From Catalinimonas alkaloidigena (GTDB lineage: Bacteria; Bacteroidota; Bacteroidia; Cytophagales; Flexibacteraceae), in assembly GCF_900100765.1 (NCBI RefSeq), contig NZ_FNFO01000008.1:124001-188000 (forward strand): DNA of 64,000 nucleotides. Direction: 5' to 3'. Shown here in pieces: positions 1-10,199 of the stretch. The notes beneath the pieces were generated by a model that worked only from the letters and a program-made list of their open reading frames with translations, made no database searches and was not told the origin of the DNA. Position 1 is the stretch's first letter. The number at the start of each line of letters is the position of its first letter. The translations under genes and the position numbers were made by a program.

Positions 1-1541
1 ACATCCTCACCCGGATCTACGAAGAAAACGCCGCGGTCTTGCAGCTTGTCGATGGCATAAGGCGTACCAACGCCCGTCTCCATCGAGATCAGCGATCCGT
101 TAATTCGTTCCGGAATCGAACCCTTGTAAGGTTCATAGGCACGAAAGCGGTGCGTCATTACGGCTTCGCCCGCCGTTGCGGTCAGTACCTGGTTCCGCAA
201 GCCGATCAGCCCGCGTGACGGAATGTTGAATTCCAGGTGTTGCAGATCCCCTTTCGGCTCCATCACCACCAGCTCGCCTTTCCGCTGCGACGCCAGTTCG
301 ATCACCTTACCGGACGACTCTTCCGGCACATCGACCACCAACGTTTCCATCGGCTCCAGCCGTTGGCCGTCCACCTCTTTGTAAAGTACCTGCGGTTGTC
401 CTACCTGCAGCTCATACCCCTCGCGACGCATGGTTTCGATCAGAACCGACAAGTGAAGAATGCCACGGCCGTAGACCAGAAACCGGTCTTCGCTTTCGGT
501 CTCCTGAATGCGCAACGCCAGGTTTTTCTCCGTTTCGCGGTAAAGACGGTCGCGCAGGTGACGCGACGTCACGAACTTGCCTTCTTTGCCAAAAAACGGC
601 GAGTTGTTGATCGTAAACAACATGCTCATCGTCGGCTCGTCGATCGAGATGCGCGCCAGCGGTTCCGGATTGTCGGCGTCGGCGATGGTGTCTCCAATCT
701 CAAACCCTTCGATGCCGGTGATGGCACAGATGTCGCCAGACGACACTTCTGCCACTTTTACGCGACCCAGCCCTTCAAAGACCTGAATTTCTTTGATGCG
801 CGATTTTTTCATCGAGCCGTCGGCTTTGCAAAGCGAAACGGCCTGCCCTTCTTTAAGCGTGCCGCGGTGTACCCGTCCGATGGCAATCCGCCCTACGTAC
901 GCCGAATAGTCGAGCGACGTAATCTGCAACTGCGGCGTTCCTTCCCGCACAGGAGCCGGCGGAATGTGCGCCACGATGGCGTCGAGCAGCGGCGTGATGT
1001 CCTCGGTCGGCTGTTTCCAGTCTTCGCTCATCCAGCCCTGTTTAGACGAGCCGTACAACGTTACGAAGTCCAGTTGCTCCTCGGTCGCGTCCAGGTTGAA
1101 CATCAGGTCGAAGACTGCTTCGTGCACCTCGTCGGGACGGCAGTTCAGCTTATCGACCTTGTTGACTACCACAATGGGCGTCAGGCCCAGTTGTAGCGCC
1201 TTGCCCAGGACGAACCGCGTCTGGGGCATAGGGCCCTCGAACGCATCCACCAGCAGCAGCACGCCGTCGGCCATCTTCAAGACCCGCTCCACTTCGCCGC
1301 CAAAGTCGGCGTGGCCCGGAGTATCGATGATGTTGATTTTAACGTCCTTGTAACGTACTGAAACGTTCTTGGACACAATGGTGATTCCTCGCTCGCGTTC
1401 CAGGTCGTTGTTGTCAAGGATCAGGTCCTCAAACTGTTGGTTCTCCCGGAAGATCTTGGAAGCGTGGATAATCTTGTCGACTAGCGTCGTTTTGCCGTGG
1501 TCGACGTGCGCGATGATAGCGACGTTACGAATGTTTTGCAT
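1..1541 (-). CDS. typA: Translational GTPase TypA/BipA (3' end cut by window edge)
   Basis: Ribosome-associated GTPase of the EF-G-like translation factor superfamily, linked in other bacteria to 50S assembly and stress adaptation. I read about 513 residues on the minus strand, starting at the ATG at 1541-1539 (MQNIRNVAII). The G1 motif AHVDHGKTT lies at residues 11-19, G3 DTPGHAD near residue 75 and G4 NKVDK near residue 130. They are followed by the domain-II beta barrel and the EF-G-like domains with the TypA-typical stretch SRGLIGLRNQ. The family is usually about 600 residues, so roughly the last 90 lie beyond the left edge. It diverges from metG. A TAnnTTTG box at 1560-1567 suggests a very short leader. 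Confidence 0.96.
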   Translation of the reverse strand, partial: MQNIRNVAIIAHVDHGKTTLVDKIIHASKIFRENQQFEDLILDNNDLERERGITIVSKNVSVRYKDVKINIIDTPGHADFGGEVERVLKMADGVLLLVDAFEGPMPQTRFVLGKALQLGLTPIVVVNKVDKLNCRPDEVHEAVFDLMFNLDATEEQLDFVTLYGSSKQGWMSEDWKQPTEDITPLLDAIVAHIPPAPVREGTPQLQITSLDYSAYVGRIAIGRVHRGTLKEGQAVSLCKADGSMKKSRIKEIQVFEGLGRVKVAEVSSGDICAITGIEGFEIGDTIADADNPEPLARISIDEPTMSMLFTINNSPFFGKEGKFVTSRHLRDRLYRETEKNLALRIQETESEDRFLVYGRGILHLSVLIETMRREGYELQVGQPQVLYKEVDGQRLEPMETLVVDVPEESSGKVIELASQRKGELVVMEPKGDLQHLEFNIPSRGLIGLRNQVLTATAGEAVMTHRFRAYEPYKGSIPERINGSLISMETGVGTPYAIDKLQDRGVFFVDPGED

Positions 1542-1559
1542 AGCCCGAAAATTCGGCCG

Positions 1560-1567
1560 CAAAAGTA
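1560..1567 (-). promoter_or_regulatory. Candidate -7 promoter box for typA
   Basis: Reads TACTTTTG on the minus strand (followed by CGGCC), 19 bases before the typA ATG. It matches the Bacteroidota -7 consensus TAnnTTTG. I found no clear -33 TTTG at the expected spacing, so this rests on one element and on similar boxes at other starts in the window. Confidence 0.4.
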
Positions 1568-1810
1568 CGCAAATGATTACAGTTAAGCGGGCTTATCGGC
1601 GGGTATTTGTCTATCGTCGTTACACAATCGCACCGAAAGGCAGGTAATAGCGGTTGCCTCTGCCCTTGAAAAGCTCGCTCAAAACAGAGGCTATATCGCA
1701 GCAAAAGACCTCTTCACACTGCCGTACAGCCCTCTACGCTTGTTTCAATCCCCCTACAGGCTGTGCCAATGCTACTCAGGTTCGCTACATTGCGGACAAA
1801 ATTGTTTGCA

Positions 1811-3919
1811 ATGGCTGAAGAAAAGAATTATTCTCGATATACCGTAACGGCGGCGCTGCCCTACGCCAACGGCCCCCTCCACATTGGGCACATTGCGGGA
1901 GTATACGTTCCGGCTGACATTTACGTACGGTACCGACGGCTGCGCGGCGACGACGTGGTGTTTGTCTGTGGCTCGGACGAGCACGGCGTTCCCATTACCA
2001 TTCGCGCTCAGAAAGAGGGCGTAACGCCGCAGCAAATCGCCGACAAATACGACGGCATCATCCGCAATGCGTTTCAGGAGTTCGGCATCGCGTTCGACAT
2101 CTACGCGCGCACGTCCAACCCCGTGCACCACGAAACCGCCGCTGAGTTTTTCAAAACGCTCTACGACAAAGGCGAGTTTGTTGAACAGGCATCTGAGCAG
2201 TTTTATGACGAAGAAGCGGGGCAGTTCCTGGCCGATCGCTATATCCAGGGGATTTGCCCGGTTTGTAGTTTCGACCGTGCTTATGGTGATCAATGCGAAA
2301 ATTGCGGCTCGACGCTCAGCCCGTCAGAACTGAAGGAACCACGCTCGATGCTCAGCGGCTCCAAGCCCGTGCTGAAAACCACCCGCCACTGGTACCTGCC
2401 CCTCGACAAGTACGAGCCCTGGCTGCGGGAGTGGATTCTGGAAGGCCACAAAGAGTGGAAGCCCAACGTTTATGGACAGTGCAAGTCGTGGCTGGACGGT
2501 GGCCTGCAACCACGTGCCATGACGCGCGACCTCGACTGGGGTGTAAAAGTGCCGCTTCCCAACACAGAGGGGAAAGTATTGTACGTCTGGTTCGATGCGC
2601 CGATCGGCTACGTTTCAGCGACGAAAGAATGGGCCGCGCGCGAAGGCGTCGACTGGAAACCTTACTGGCAGTCGGATTCGACGAAGCTGGTCCACTTCAT
2701 CGGGAAGGACAACATCGTTTTCCACTGCATCATCTTCCCGGCCATTCTGCACGCCCACGGAGATTATATTCTGCCCGATAATGTGCCGGCCAATGAGTTT
2801 CTGAACCTGGAAGGCGAAAAGATTTCGACTTCGCGCAACTGGGCGGTCTGGCTACACGAATACCTGGAAGACTTCCCGGATAAGCAAGACGTATTGCGCT
2901 ACATGCTGTGCGCCACAGCTCCCGAAACGAAAGACAACGACTTTACCTGGAAAGAATTTCAGGCCCGCAACAACAACGAGTTGGTGGCCGTTCTTGGCAA
3001 CTTCGTGAACCGCGCGCTGGTGCTTACCCATAAGTACTTTGAAGGGAAAGTGCCTCCCCGGGGCCAACTGTTTGAAGTCGATACGGAAGCCATCGACGAA
3101 TTAAAAACCTTTCCCTCGCGCATCGCTACTTCGCTAGAAGGCTATCGCTTCCGCGAAGCCATGCAAACGTTTATGGATCTTGCACGACTGGGCAACAAGT
3201 ACCTGGCTGACACGGAGCCGTGGCAGGTTATTAAAACCAACAAAGAGCGGACCGGGACGATTCTCAACATCGGGTTGCAGATCGCCGCGAACCTGGCGGT
3301 ACTGGGTGCGCCCCTACTGCCCTTCACGGCCGAAAAAATCAATGCACTGCTGAACCTGTCAGTGCTGACGTGGCAACAGGGCGGCAGCGCCGATCTATTG
3401 GCAGCAGGTGCTACGCTGGAAAAACCTACTCTGCTCTTCACTAAGATTGAAGACGAGGCGATCGAACAGCAATTGCAAAAGTTGAACGCCACCCGGCGCG
3501 CCAACACGCCTCCCTCCACGCTGGCGGCGGCTCCTCCGGTATCGGAGCCTGGCCCGGCGGGTCGGGACGGTAAGCCCCTGGACCCCGCGCGCCCGGAAAT
3601 TGTCTATGACGACTTCGCAAAGCTTGACGTGCGGGTTGCGACCATTCTGGCCGCAGAACGGGTTCCTAAAACGGACAAGCTCATGAAACTGACACTGGAT
3701 ACAGGTCTTGACCAACGGACTGTTGTCAGTGGCATTGCAGAGTATCACCAACCCGAGGCTATCATTGGCAAGCAGGTGTGCGTACTGGTCAATTTGGCCC
3801 CGCGTAAGCTCAAAGGCATCGAGTCGCAGGGTATGATCCTGATGGCTGAAGATTCGGACGGACGTCTGGTGTTTGTTGCGCCTGATCAGTCTGTCGCGCC
3901 CGGCAGTGGGGTGAGCTAA
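1811..3919 (+). CDS. metG: Methionyl-tRNA synthetase with C-terminal tRNA-binding domain
   Basis: Charges tRNA-Met in the cytoplasm. The 702-residue protein starts best at ATG 1811 (MAEEKNY); an upstream in-frame start at 1763 adds 16 residues with no family support. The class I signature HIGH is at residues 24-27. A CxxC...CxxC zinc knuckle lies around residues 149-165 (CPVC, CENC), as in the two-knuckle long bacterial MetRS type. The KMSKS-equivalent KISTS is at residues 337-341. From about residue 595 a C-terminal EMAP/Trbp-type tRNA-binding domain follows ([12 protein letters not shown]), joined by a Pro/Ala-rich linker. The gene is single, divergent from typA, and ends at a strong hairpin. 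Confidence 0.97.
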   Translation: MAEEKNYSRYTVTAALPYANGPLHIGHIAGVYVPADIYVRYRRLRGDDVVFVCGSDEHGVPITIRAQKEGVTPQQIADKYDGIIRNAFQEFGIAFDIYARTSNPVHHETAAEFFKTLYDKGEFVEQASEQFYDEEAGQFLADRYIQGICPVCSFDRAYGDQCENCGSTLSPSELKEPRSMLSGSKPVLKTTRHWYLPLDKYEPWLREWILEGHKEWKPNVYGQCKSWLDGGLQPRAMTRDLDWGVKVPLPNTEGKVLYVWFDAPIGYVSATKEWAAREGVDWKPYWQSDSTKLVHFIGKDNIVFHCIIFPAILHAHGDYILPDNVPANEFLNLEGEKISTSRNWAVWLHEYLEDFPDKQDVLRYMLCATAPETKDNDFTWKEFQARNNNELVAVLGNFVNRALVLTHKYFEGKVPPRGQLFEVDTEAIDELKTFPSRIATSLEGYRFREAMQTFMDLARLGNKYLADTEPWQVIKTNKERTGTILNIGLQIAANLAVLGAPLLPFTAEKINALLNLSVLTWQQGGSADLLAAGATLEKPTLLFTKIEDEAIEQQLQKLNATRRANTPPSTLAAAPPVSEPGPAGRDGKPLDPARPEIVYDDFAKLDVRVATILAAERVPKTDKLMKLTLDTGLDQRTVVSGIAEYHQPEAIIGKQVCVLVNLAPRKLKGIESQGMILMAEDSDGRLVFVAPDQSVAPGSGVS

Positions 3920-3933
3920 TGTTTTTTAAAACG

Positions 3934-3980
3934 CAAAGCAAAACGGCCGGCTCCGTAACAGAGCCGGCCGTTTTGCTTTG
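3934..3980. terminator. Bidirectional intrinsic terminator
   Basis: Perfect 20-bp inverted repeat, arms 3934-3953 and 3961-3980, with a 7-base loop. The GC core is flanked by CAAAGCAAAA on one side and TTTTGCTTTG on the other, so either strand gives a hairpin with T-rich 3' side. It lies between the convergent 3' ends of metG and the propeller gene. Confidence 0.9.
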
Positions 3981-4048
3981 ATAAGATTTTTCTATTTCGG
4001 GTTACTGACAAGGCTTAGCTAGCTTGGCCTCTCGAAAGTCAGTCTTGA

Positions 4049-5551
4049 TTATTCTGTCTGTTTCGTCACGCGTTTGCGAATGGTCTCGCCCTCTTCTGTC
4101 TCGAACGTCAGAATGTAGGTTCCGGCGCTAACCTTGATCTCAGGAATTTCCAGGGATACTTCGTGCTCGCCGGCCTCCTGTTTGTTGAATTTCCAGGTTT
4201 TCACCGGCTTCCCTGCCAGGTCGTGCAACTTGATCCGGATGTCCTGCGACTGAGGCAAAGAGTAGTTAAGCTTGCTGACCGAATTGGCGGGACTGGGCGT
4301 GAGTGTGAGGTTGTACTTACGCTCACTGGCCAGTTGCCCGCCGGTAGCGATGTATTGATCTGACTGAAATACGATCAGCCATTGACCGCTCCCCGCCACA
4401 GAGAGAAGTCCTTCGCTACTCAGGGCCGGACCGCTCAGGTGCAGTCCTTCCACTTCATGCGCCCAATGTTGCTTCAGGTTCGGCGTAAAAGCGTACACCA
4501 TCCCGGTAGGAAATTCCGCCACACTTACGAACACCGTCCCCATGGCATCTACGGCCATACGGGCACTGATGCCTCCGGCGGCCGAGCGAACCAGCGTACG
4601 GGTCGAATCCATCATGTGCCCGTTGCGACTGTTCAGACGCACAATTTTTCCGTTATGAGGGATGTACACAGATCCGTCAGGTCCGCAAGCCATCTGGGAG
4701 TAGGCAGAATTACCCAGGATGGGCGTTTCCCAAAGCGTTTGCAACGCAGTTCCTGTGTTTCGCAGCGCCACCAGCCGGTCGCGTTGTTTATAAGCGTAAA
4801 CCGTACCGTCCGGCCCGACGGTAATGGGCGTTTGCACGAAAGCTATCATCTTACTCCGGCTCGGAATCACCTGCGTGGCTACTTTCCGGCCCGTCTCCAA
4901 ATCGATCATACTGACCGCTTGGTTGGGATAGGTGGCCCATTCCCACACATAAGCCCAGCGACCACCAATCGTAGGATGCAACTCACCACGGGCCATCGGG
5001 TCACATTTGGTAGCCCACAAACGCTGCCCTGTGCGGTGGTCGATCCGCACCAAAAGACCTTCTTCGCCTTCTACAATCAAATCACCTTCAGGGGTGAACG
5101 CAGCACTTGAGGCGTGTGAGCAGCGCAGCGGAACCGATGAGCGCCACTTGATGGCACCTGTGGCGGCATGGAGCGCATACAAAGTATCGGCCTTGCGATC
5201 CGTACGCAATGCATACACCGTTTCCTGCCGAAAGCCGATCGGTAGGGTTTGTGAAGTCTGTCCCGTCAGGTCGCGCACCCATAACAGCTCGCCGGTATAC
5301 AGGTCGTGGCATACAAGCGGTGCATACTGATTGGACTGCCGTCGCGTGGTTACGACTCTTCCGTTGGCGATGTAGGTCTGATTCGCCGTGGTGGCTTCCA
5401 GCGAAGTGCCCTCCCACAAAACACGGGCGTGGGTAGGCCCTACTGTTTCTACGAAGCCGTTGCGGGAAGCATTGCCGCCGATGGTAGACCAATCCTGAGC
5501 AAAAGCAATGGAAGAACAGATAAGGCAGGCAATCAGCAGGATAACGCGCAT
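4049..5551 (-). CDS. Secreted PQQ-like beta-propeller protein with T9SS C-terminal sorting domain
   Basis: 500-residue exported protein. Residues 1-18 form a signal peptide (MRVILLIACLICSSIAFA). The body has repeated WD/PQQ-type blades such as TGELLWVRDL, TGAIKWRSSV and TGQRLWATKC, with many DGTVYAY/DGSVYIP-like turns, consistent with a seven- or eight-bladed propeller. From about residue 410 the sequence changes to LTLTPSPANS...INLKHD-like strands and ends GTYILTFETEEGETIRKRV, the pattern of type IX secretion type-A C-terminal domains. The inference is export through T9SS and surface attachment. No heme motif or quinoprotein catalytic residues are evident, so an enzymatic role is not supported; a structural or binding propeller is equally likely. 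Confidence 0.85.
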   Translation of the reverse strand: MRVILLIACLICSSIAFAQDWSTIGGNASRNGFVETVGPTHARVLWEGTSLEATTANQTYIANGRVVTTRRQSNQYAPLVCHDLYTGELLWVRDLTGQTSQTLPIGFRQETVYALRTDRKADTLYALHAATGAIKWRSSVPLRCSHASSAAFTPEGDLIVEGEEGLLVRIDHRTGQRLWATKCDPMARGELHPTIGGRWAYVWEWATYPNQAVSMIDLETGRKVATQVIPSRSKMIAFVQTPITVGPDGTVYAYKQRDRLVALRNTGTALQTLWETPILGNSAYSQMACGPDGSVYIPHNGKIVRLNSRNGHMMDSTRTLVRSAAGGISARMAVDAMGTVFVSVAEFPTGMVYAFTPNLKQHWAHEVEGLHLSGPALSSEGLLSVAGSGQWLIVFQSDQYIATGGQLASERKYNLTLTPSPANSVSKLNYSLPQSQDIRIKLHDLAGKPVKTWKFNKQEAGEHEVSLEIPEIKVSAGTYILTFETEEGETIRKRVTKQTE

Positions 5552-5559
5552 AGGTGATT

Positions 5560-5589
5560 CTTCGTAACAGTATAATTATTGTTACGAAG
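5560..5589. promoter_or_regulatory. 10-bp inverted repeat just upstream of the propeller gene
   Basis: CTTCGTAACA (5560-5569) and TGTTACGAAG (5580-5589) are perfect complements around an AT-rich 10-base centre containing TATAATTA. It ends 9 bases before the start codon at 5551. The AT-rich centre suggests an operator at the promoter rather than a terminator. No regulator is assigned. Confidence 0.45.
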
Positions 5590-5662
5590 CTACGCTTTTT
5601 ATCAATAGATCCCGGAATTGTGTAATAAATTCATAGAATCCACTGAATCGAGGCTTCTACCT

Positions 5663-6016
5663 TCAATAAAAGGCATCTTTGAAGTGCTGCAAACGTGCAC
5701 GTTCCTTCTCGTAATGAATGGCGATGATGTCGAAGCGAATGTCGCCTTCCCATCCTCGCTCTTCAACAAAATGGTCGGCCGCCGCCAGAATTAACGACGT
5801 TTTTGTTTCTCCAACTGCCTCCTCCGGGAAGCCATACGCGACCGAAGTACGCGCTTTGACCTCCACAAATACCACAAGACCTTGCCCCTGCACAATGAGA
5901 TCCACTTCTGCACGCCGGTACCGATAGTTCCGCTCCAGAATCTGGTACCCACGCTCTTCCAGAAACCGTGCGGCCAAAGCCTCGCCTTCTTTCCCGAGGT
6001 CTAGGTGTTTTGCCAT
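5663..6016 (-). CDS. yraN: YraN / UPF0102 family endonuclease-like protein
   Basis: 117 residues, full length for the family. The N-terminus LGKEGEALAARFLEERGY and the core RRAEVDLIVQ...VVFVEVKAR give the Glu/Asp-Glu-x-Lys arrangement of the restriction-endonuclease-like PD-(D/E)xK fold. The start is ATG 6016 (MAKHLDLG). UPF0102 proteins are widespread and linked to DNA processing or Holliday-junction resolvase-like folds, but their physiological role is not settled. The gene is divergent from lipB with about 93 bases between starts. Confidence 0.93.
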   Translation of the reverse strand: MAKHLDLGKEGEALAARFLEERGYQILERNYRYRRAEVDLIVQGQGLVVFVEVKARTSVAYGFPEEAVGETKTSLILAAADHFVEERGWEGDIRFDIIAIHYEKERARLQHFKDAFY

Positions 6017-6109
6017 AGCTTTGTAAGGAGGTTTTGTTACCAGAGGAACGATGTTGCCAGCTTGTCAGTTCTTTATCCTAGCCGATGCACTCGGCTATCC
6101 GATTACGTT

Positions 6110-6844
6110 ATGATGCGTTCTGAAAAAGCTACACATTTTCAACATTGGGGGCTGATCGACTATCAGGAGGCCTGGAGTCGCCAGGAAGCGGTTTTCGCGG
6201 AAGTCGTTGCCCAAAAGGTGCATAACCGCGGCTTGGCAGAAGCGGACCGGCAAGCGACCCGCAATTACCTGATTTTCTGCGAACATCACCACGTATATAC
6301 CTTAGGAAGGAATGGCGTAGCCACCCACCTGCTGTTAGACGAGGCCGGCCTGCGGACCAAAGGAGCTACTTTTTATAAAATTAACCGGGGCGGTGATATT
6401 ACGTACCACGGCCCTGGGCAAATTGTGGGATACCCTATTCTTGACCTGGATAATTTCTTCACGGACATCCATCTGTACCTCCGCTATTTGGAAGAGGCCG
6501 TGATCCAAACGCTGGCGGACTACGGCCTGGCGGCCGGGCGTATTCCCGGGCTCACCGGCGTCTGGCTCGACCACGAGCAGCAGCGTAACCCCCGGAAGAT
6601 CTGCGCCATCGGGGTGCGTACCAGTCGGTGGGTCACCATGCACGGCTTCGCTTTTAACGTCAATACCGATCTCGATTACTTTAAGCACATTGTTCCCTGC
6701 GGCATCGACGACAAAGCGGTGACTTCGCTGGCCACCGAAATAGGCTGTACTGTGTCGATTCCTGAAGTAGAAGCGAAACTCAGAGCCCATTTGGCAGAGT
6801 TATTTCAGATGCAGCTAGTCGACGAGGTGTCGTCCATTCAGTAA
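6110..6844 (+). CDS. lipB: Octanoyl-(acyl carrier protein):protein N-octanoyltransferase
   Basis: Transfers octanoyl from ACP to lipoyl domains, the first step of lipoate synthesis. About 244 residues from ATG 6110 (a second ATG follows at 6113). The longer frame opening at 6005 overlaps the yraN start and lacks family similarity. Diagnostic features: HHVYTLGRNG, the loop INRGGDITYHGPGQIVGYPI, catalytic Lys163 in RKICAIGV, and catalytic Cys197 in IVPCGIDD. It is the first gene of a same-strand run with the hypothetical at 6866 and queG. Confidence 0.96.
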   Translation: MMRSEKATHFQHWGLIDYQEAWSRQEAVFAEVVAQKVHNRGLAEADRQATRNYLIFCEHHHVYTLGRNGVATHLLLDEAGLRTKGATFYKINRGGDITYHGPGQIVGYPILDLDNFFTDIHLYLRYLEEAVIQTLADYGLAAGRIPGLTGVWLDHEQQRNPRKICAIGVRTSRWVTMHGFAFNVNTDLDYFKHIVPCGIDDKAVTSLATEIGCTVSIPEVEAKLRAHLAELFQMQLVDEVSSIQ

Positions 6845-6865
6845 CAGAGTAAGCCTATCCCTTGT

Positions 6866-7270
6866 ATGAAGAGAGATATCGATTTCCCAACCGTCGAAGG
6901 CGTTCACGTCGCCATTGCCCGCCAGAAGGCCGAAGACGATTCGTACGAATGGCGTGTGTACCTCCTCAATCAGAACCCTTTTCCGCTCGATACCGTGCTG
7001 GTCGCTTCGAAAGGCTATGGCGAGTCGGAGGGCGAAGCACAACGTACCTCCACGTTAAGGCACCTGATCGAATACGTGGCTCCTCAGAGCACAGCGATTG
7101 TTGAGCGCATCGATCCGGCTGTATTTCATCTGGTGAACGAGTATTGGGTCAGCTATTATGTGGAGGGGCAAATCCATGATAAAAAGTTTTTGTTTCTGCC
7201 GGACAGCATCGTCGATGCCAACTTGAGTTACATCCCGGAGCTGGAGCTGGAAGGCGTTTTACACAGCTAA
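6866..7270 (+). CDS. Hypothetical protein between lipB and queG
   Basis: 134 residues, start ATG 6866 (MKRDIDFP), 21 bases after lipB and overlapping the queG start by one base (TAATG). It is acidic, soluble, and without a signal peptide or membrane segment. Visible features are an alpha/beta pattern with [35 protein letters not shown] and [16 protein letters not shown] recognise it only as resembling conserved uncharacterised Bacteroidota proteins and assign no reaction. Coupling with queG suggests shared expression, not necessarily shared function. Confidence 0.8.
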   Translation: MKRDIDFPTVEGVHVAIARQKAEDDSYEWRVYLLNQNPFPLDTVLVASKGYGESEGEAQRTSTLRHLIEYVAPQSTAIVERIDPAVFHLVNEYWVSYYVEGQIHDKKFLFLPDSIVDANLSYIPELELEGVLHS

Positions 7271-8223
7271 TGATGGAACCCTTCGTACGCCGTCGCCATA
7301 CCATGCTCATCAAAGAGCGGGCGCATGCCCTGGGCTTTGCGGCGTGTGGTGTCTCGACAGCCGACTTTCTGGAAGAAGAAGCACCCCGCCTGGAGCACTG
7401 GCTGCGCCAGCAGCAGCACGGTCAGATGGCGTACATGGCCAATCATTTCGACAAGCGGCTCGACCCCAGAAAACTGGTGGACGACGCCAAATCGGTGGTG
7501 TCGCTGCTGTTCAACTACTTTCCCAAAGAGGAGCTTCCTACCGACGGTACGTACAAGATTGCACGTTACGCCTATGGCACTGATTACCACTTCGTGATCA
7601 AAGACAAGTTGCGGGCGCTGATGGCGTACATCGAAGAGGAAATCGGTGAGGTACACGGGCGTGTGTTTGTAGACTCGGCACCGGTGATGGACAAGGCGTG
7701 GGCAAAACGAAGCGGCTTGGGGTGGGTCGGCAAAAACTCGAACCTGCTCAACCGACGCATGGGCAGCTATTTTTTCATCGCCGAACTGATTCTGGACCTG
7801 GATCTGGTACCCGACCAAGGCATTCGTGACTATTGCGGCACTTGTACACGGTGCCTGGACGCCTGCCCAACCGGTGCCATTGTCGAGCCGTACGTGGTGG
7901 ATGGCAGTCGATGCATTTCGTACTTCACCATCGAGTTGAAAGATCAGATTCCGGAAGCGGTGCGGGGCCAGTTCGACGACTGGATTTTTGGCTGCGACAT
8001 CTGCCAGGAGGTATGCCCCTGGAATCGGTTTGCACAGCCCACCACTGAGCCAGCCTTTGCGCCTCATCCGGCGCTGTCAGAGATGAAAAAATCCGACTGG
8101 GAAGAGCTGACCGAAGAGGTATTCAGAGAGATTTTCAGGCGGTCGCCCGTCAAGCGCACCAAATTCGAGGGACTAAAACGCAATATTAATTTCGCTAAAA
8201 ATGCAAAAGGCTTCCCGGAATGA
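7270..8223 (+). CDS. queG: Epoxyqueuosine reductase
   Basis: Last step of queuosine synthesis in tRNA: reduction of epoxyqueuosine using cobalamin and two [4Fe-4S] clusters. 317 residues; the start at ATG 7270 overlaps the previous stop by one base, and a second Met at 7303 is possible. The proton-donor Asp region is [23 protein letters not shown]. The two ferredoxin-type cluster motifs are [16 protein letters not shown] (about residues 192-207) and [11 protein letters not shown] (about 243-253), with the lone Cys in [11 protein letters not shown] between them. Third gene of the lipB run; its stop codon lies in the loop of a terminator hairpin. Confidence 0.95.
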   Translation: MMEPFVRRRHTMLIKERAHALGFAACGVSTADFLEEEAPRLEHWLRQQQHGQMAYMANHFDKRLDPRKLVDDAKSVVSLLFNYFPKEELPTDGTYKIARYAYGTDYHFVIKDKLRALMAYIEEEIGEVHGRVFVDSAPVMDKAWAKRSGLGWVGKNSNLLNRRMGSYFFIAELILDLDLVPDQGIRDYCGTCTRCLDACPTGAIVEPYVVDGSRCISYFTIELKDQIPEAVRGQFDDWIFGCDICQEVCPWNRFAQPTTEPAFAPHPALSEMKKSDWEELTEEVFREIFRRSPVKRTKFEGLKRNINFAKNAKGFPE

Positions 8224-8232
8224 GAAGCCTTT
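8206..8232. terminator. Intrinsic terminator overlapping the queG stop
   Basis: Arms AAAGGCTTC (8206-8214) and GAAGCCTTT (8224-8232), with a 9-base loop that contains the queG TGA. AAA on one flank and TTT on the other allow use from both strands. The convergent small gene ends at 8253. Confidence 0.75.
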
Positions 8233-8252
8233 CAATTACCTTTCTGTGACGT

Positions 8253-8456
8253 TCAAGTAGTATAAGTTGTAAAGCAGCGATCCAGGACCATATAATGCAT
8301 CTCACTGAACTTTGCGTAACACCAATGTCGTAAATCTTCCACCTCTACAGGCATCAAGCGGGCAATGGCCTTACGAAGTTCTTTCTCAAAAAGCGTCTTG
8401 TCAAAACTTACTTTTTGAAGGATGAGTTTTACGTAATCCAGCATTGGTTTCATCAT
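8253..8456 (-). CDS. Small conserved hypothetical protein
   Basis: 67 residues from ATG 8456 (MMKPMLDYVKLILQKVSF); an in-frame TTG at 8462 would add two residues. It is predicted all-helical and positively charged, with FEKELRKAIARLMPVEVEDLRHWCYAKFSE, and has no signal or membrane segment. The codon pattern and sharp helical periodicity look like a real gene, and I recall similar short proteins in Cytophagales. Function unknown. Confidence 0.65.
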   Translation of the reverse strand: MMKPMLDYVKLILQKVSFDKTLFEKELRKAIARLMPVEVEDLRHWCYAKFSEMHYMVLDRCFTTYTT

Positions 8457-8637
8457 GGTCAACAGTTGTTACGTTTGAGAAAGGATTTCTAATTTAAAGC
8501 GAAAAGTTAAAAAACTCAAACTCGATAGTTTGCAAGTAATATATTTACTTATTTAGCAGTCACTTTCCGAAGAATATTTCCCATTACTATCTAAGTCAGA
8601 AGCTTTTACGCGTTGTTAACGAAACAAATTGAGGGAT

Positions 8638-10158
8638 ATGTATACTGACCGTATTAAAGATGGGTTAAAAATCTGTCAAGTGTGTGTTGAGTTGCCAGCT
8701 AAGAAATCTCTTCGTTTTGCATATTTCAGCATCTTAACATTCCTTAATCTTCTAACGTTCAACACGTTAGCACAATCTCAAGAAGCTACTATCCGCTTGG
8801 GGAAAAGTAATATCGCCTTCAACGAAGCTTATACCATCACCATTACGGTCACCAACGAAGATCTGCGCAGTTACGGGAAATTCCCGGACATCCCGGGGTT
8901 TGTCAAGCGGGGCACGACGTCTTCCACCTCCACCAATATTGTCAACGGCCAAATCAGTTCGACGCAGAGCATCACTCAAAATTATATGGCCGAAAAGGAA
9001 GGGACGTTTACCATACCACCTTTCGAACTGGAGATAAACAACAATAAATATAATTCTCCAGGAGGCACGGTGGTCGTGGGGCCTCCCGCTCAAGCCAAGA
9101 ATAGCCCCGATCAGTTTGGTTTCGATCCTTTTGAGGACTGGTTCAACCAAGACGAACCCCGCGAATTTGTGGACGTCAAAGAAGATGCCTTTTTAGCCCT
9201 GACCACTTCGGAAAGCGAAGTCTACGTAGGCGAGGGGTTCAACACCACACTTGCGTTCTACATTGCCGAAACCAACCGGGCCGACATGAGCTTCCACGAG
9301 TTGGGGCAGCAACTGAGTGAGATTCTGAAAAAACTCCGTCCTACCAACTGCTGGGAGGAGAACTTCAACATTGAGGAGATTCAGCCCCGCAACGTGACCC
9401 TCAACGGCAAGCGCTATACGCAATACAAAGTCTACCAAGCTACTTTTTACCCCCTTAACACCGAACCCGTTCAGTTTCCGTCCGTAGGGCTGCGCATGAT
9501 TAAATACAAAATCGCCAAGACGCCGTCGTTTTTTGGCCGCAACCGCCAGGAGGAGTACAAAACATTCTATACCTCGCCGAAAATTGTGCAGGTGCGTGAA
9601 CTTCCTCCCCATCCGCTGCGCGATCGTGTGTCGGTAGGCGAGTTTCGGCTCGAAGAGGCCATTAGCGGCGATCAGCTCAGTACGGGCGAAAGCTTCAGTT
9701 ACCAGTTCAACATCGTGGGGGAAGGGAATATTTCGGCCATCAAAGCACCCGAAGTACCCAAAAACGAGTATTTCGATTTCTACGCGCCGAGTGTCAACCA
9801 GGAAATCAAGCGCAGTAACAACCGCGTAACGGGCAAAAAAGTATTTGAATACTTTGCGGTTCCGAACGAAGCGGGCACCTACTCGCTGGGAGATTATTTT
9901 CAATGGGTATTTTTCGATCCGCGCAAAGAGCGCTACGATACGCTTCAGTCGCAGGTAGAAGTGCAGGTCAGCGGCGAAAGCCAGAAGAACGCGGTGATTT
10001 CGGGCAACAGCCGCGACGATTATTACGAGACCTTGCAAGCCGAAAGCAATCATCTGCTGGAGCGCAATTTGGACGACTGGGTGAAAATACTCGCTAACGG
10101 ATCTATCTTATTGATGCTGGGGGTTACTATTTTTGCGTTGGCGCGGCGTCCTTCGTAA
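8638..10158 (+). CDS. BatD-family protein (protein BatD / oxygen tolerance)
   Basis: About 506 residues from ATG 8638; an in-frame TTG lies at 8629. A hydrophobic export segment falls at about residues 25-48 ([20 protein letters not shown]), with an unusually long polar N-terminus, so a start inside the first 25 codons cannot be excluded. The body is a run of Ig-like beta domains: [44 protein letters not shown]. Near the C-terminus is one membrane helix ([19 protein letters not shown]). This is the BatD layout. Bat proteins usually sit with MoxR and VWA partners, but here no Bat partner is adjacent; the AAA+/VWA pair is 5 kb away. Confidence 0.85.
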   Translation: MYTDRIKDGLKICQVCVELPAKKSLRFAYFSILTFLNLLTFNTLAQSQEATIRLGKSNIAFNEAYTITITVTNEDLRSYGKFPDIPGFVKRGTTSSTSTNIVNGQISSTQSITQNYMAEKEGTFTIPPFELEINNNKYNSPGGTVVVGPPAQAKNSPDQFGFDPFEDWFNQDEPREFVDVKEDAFLALTTSESEVYVGEGFNTTLAFYIAETNRADMSFHELGQQLSEILKKLRPTNCWEENFNIEEIQPRNVTLNGKRYTQYKVYQATFYPLNTEPVQFPSVGLRMIKYKIAKTPSFFGRNRQEEYKTFYTSPKIVQVRELPPHPLRDRVSVGEFRLEEAISGDQLSTGESFSYQFNIVGEGNISAIKAPEVPKNEYFDFYAPSVNQEIKRSNNRVTGKKVFEYFAVPNEAGTYSLGDYFQWVFFDPRKERYDTLQSQVEVQVSGESQKNAVISGNSRDDYYETLQAESNHLLERNLDDWVKILANGSILLMLGVTIFALARRPS

Positions 10159-10199
10159 CCTCGTGCTGCTTTGTTGCTCACACTAAACAGAATTGCGAC

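Noticed and set aside
237-1196. Long plus-strand frame of 319 codons
   Set aside because: Lies antisense to typA, whose translation gives all GTPase motifs; the antisense product is His/Arg-rich with no domain.
8638-10158. Complete Bat aerotolerance operon
   Set aside because: Only the BatD-like protein is here; the AAA+/VWA pair is 5 kb away on the other strand and lacks Bat membrane helices.
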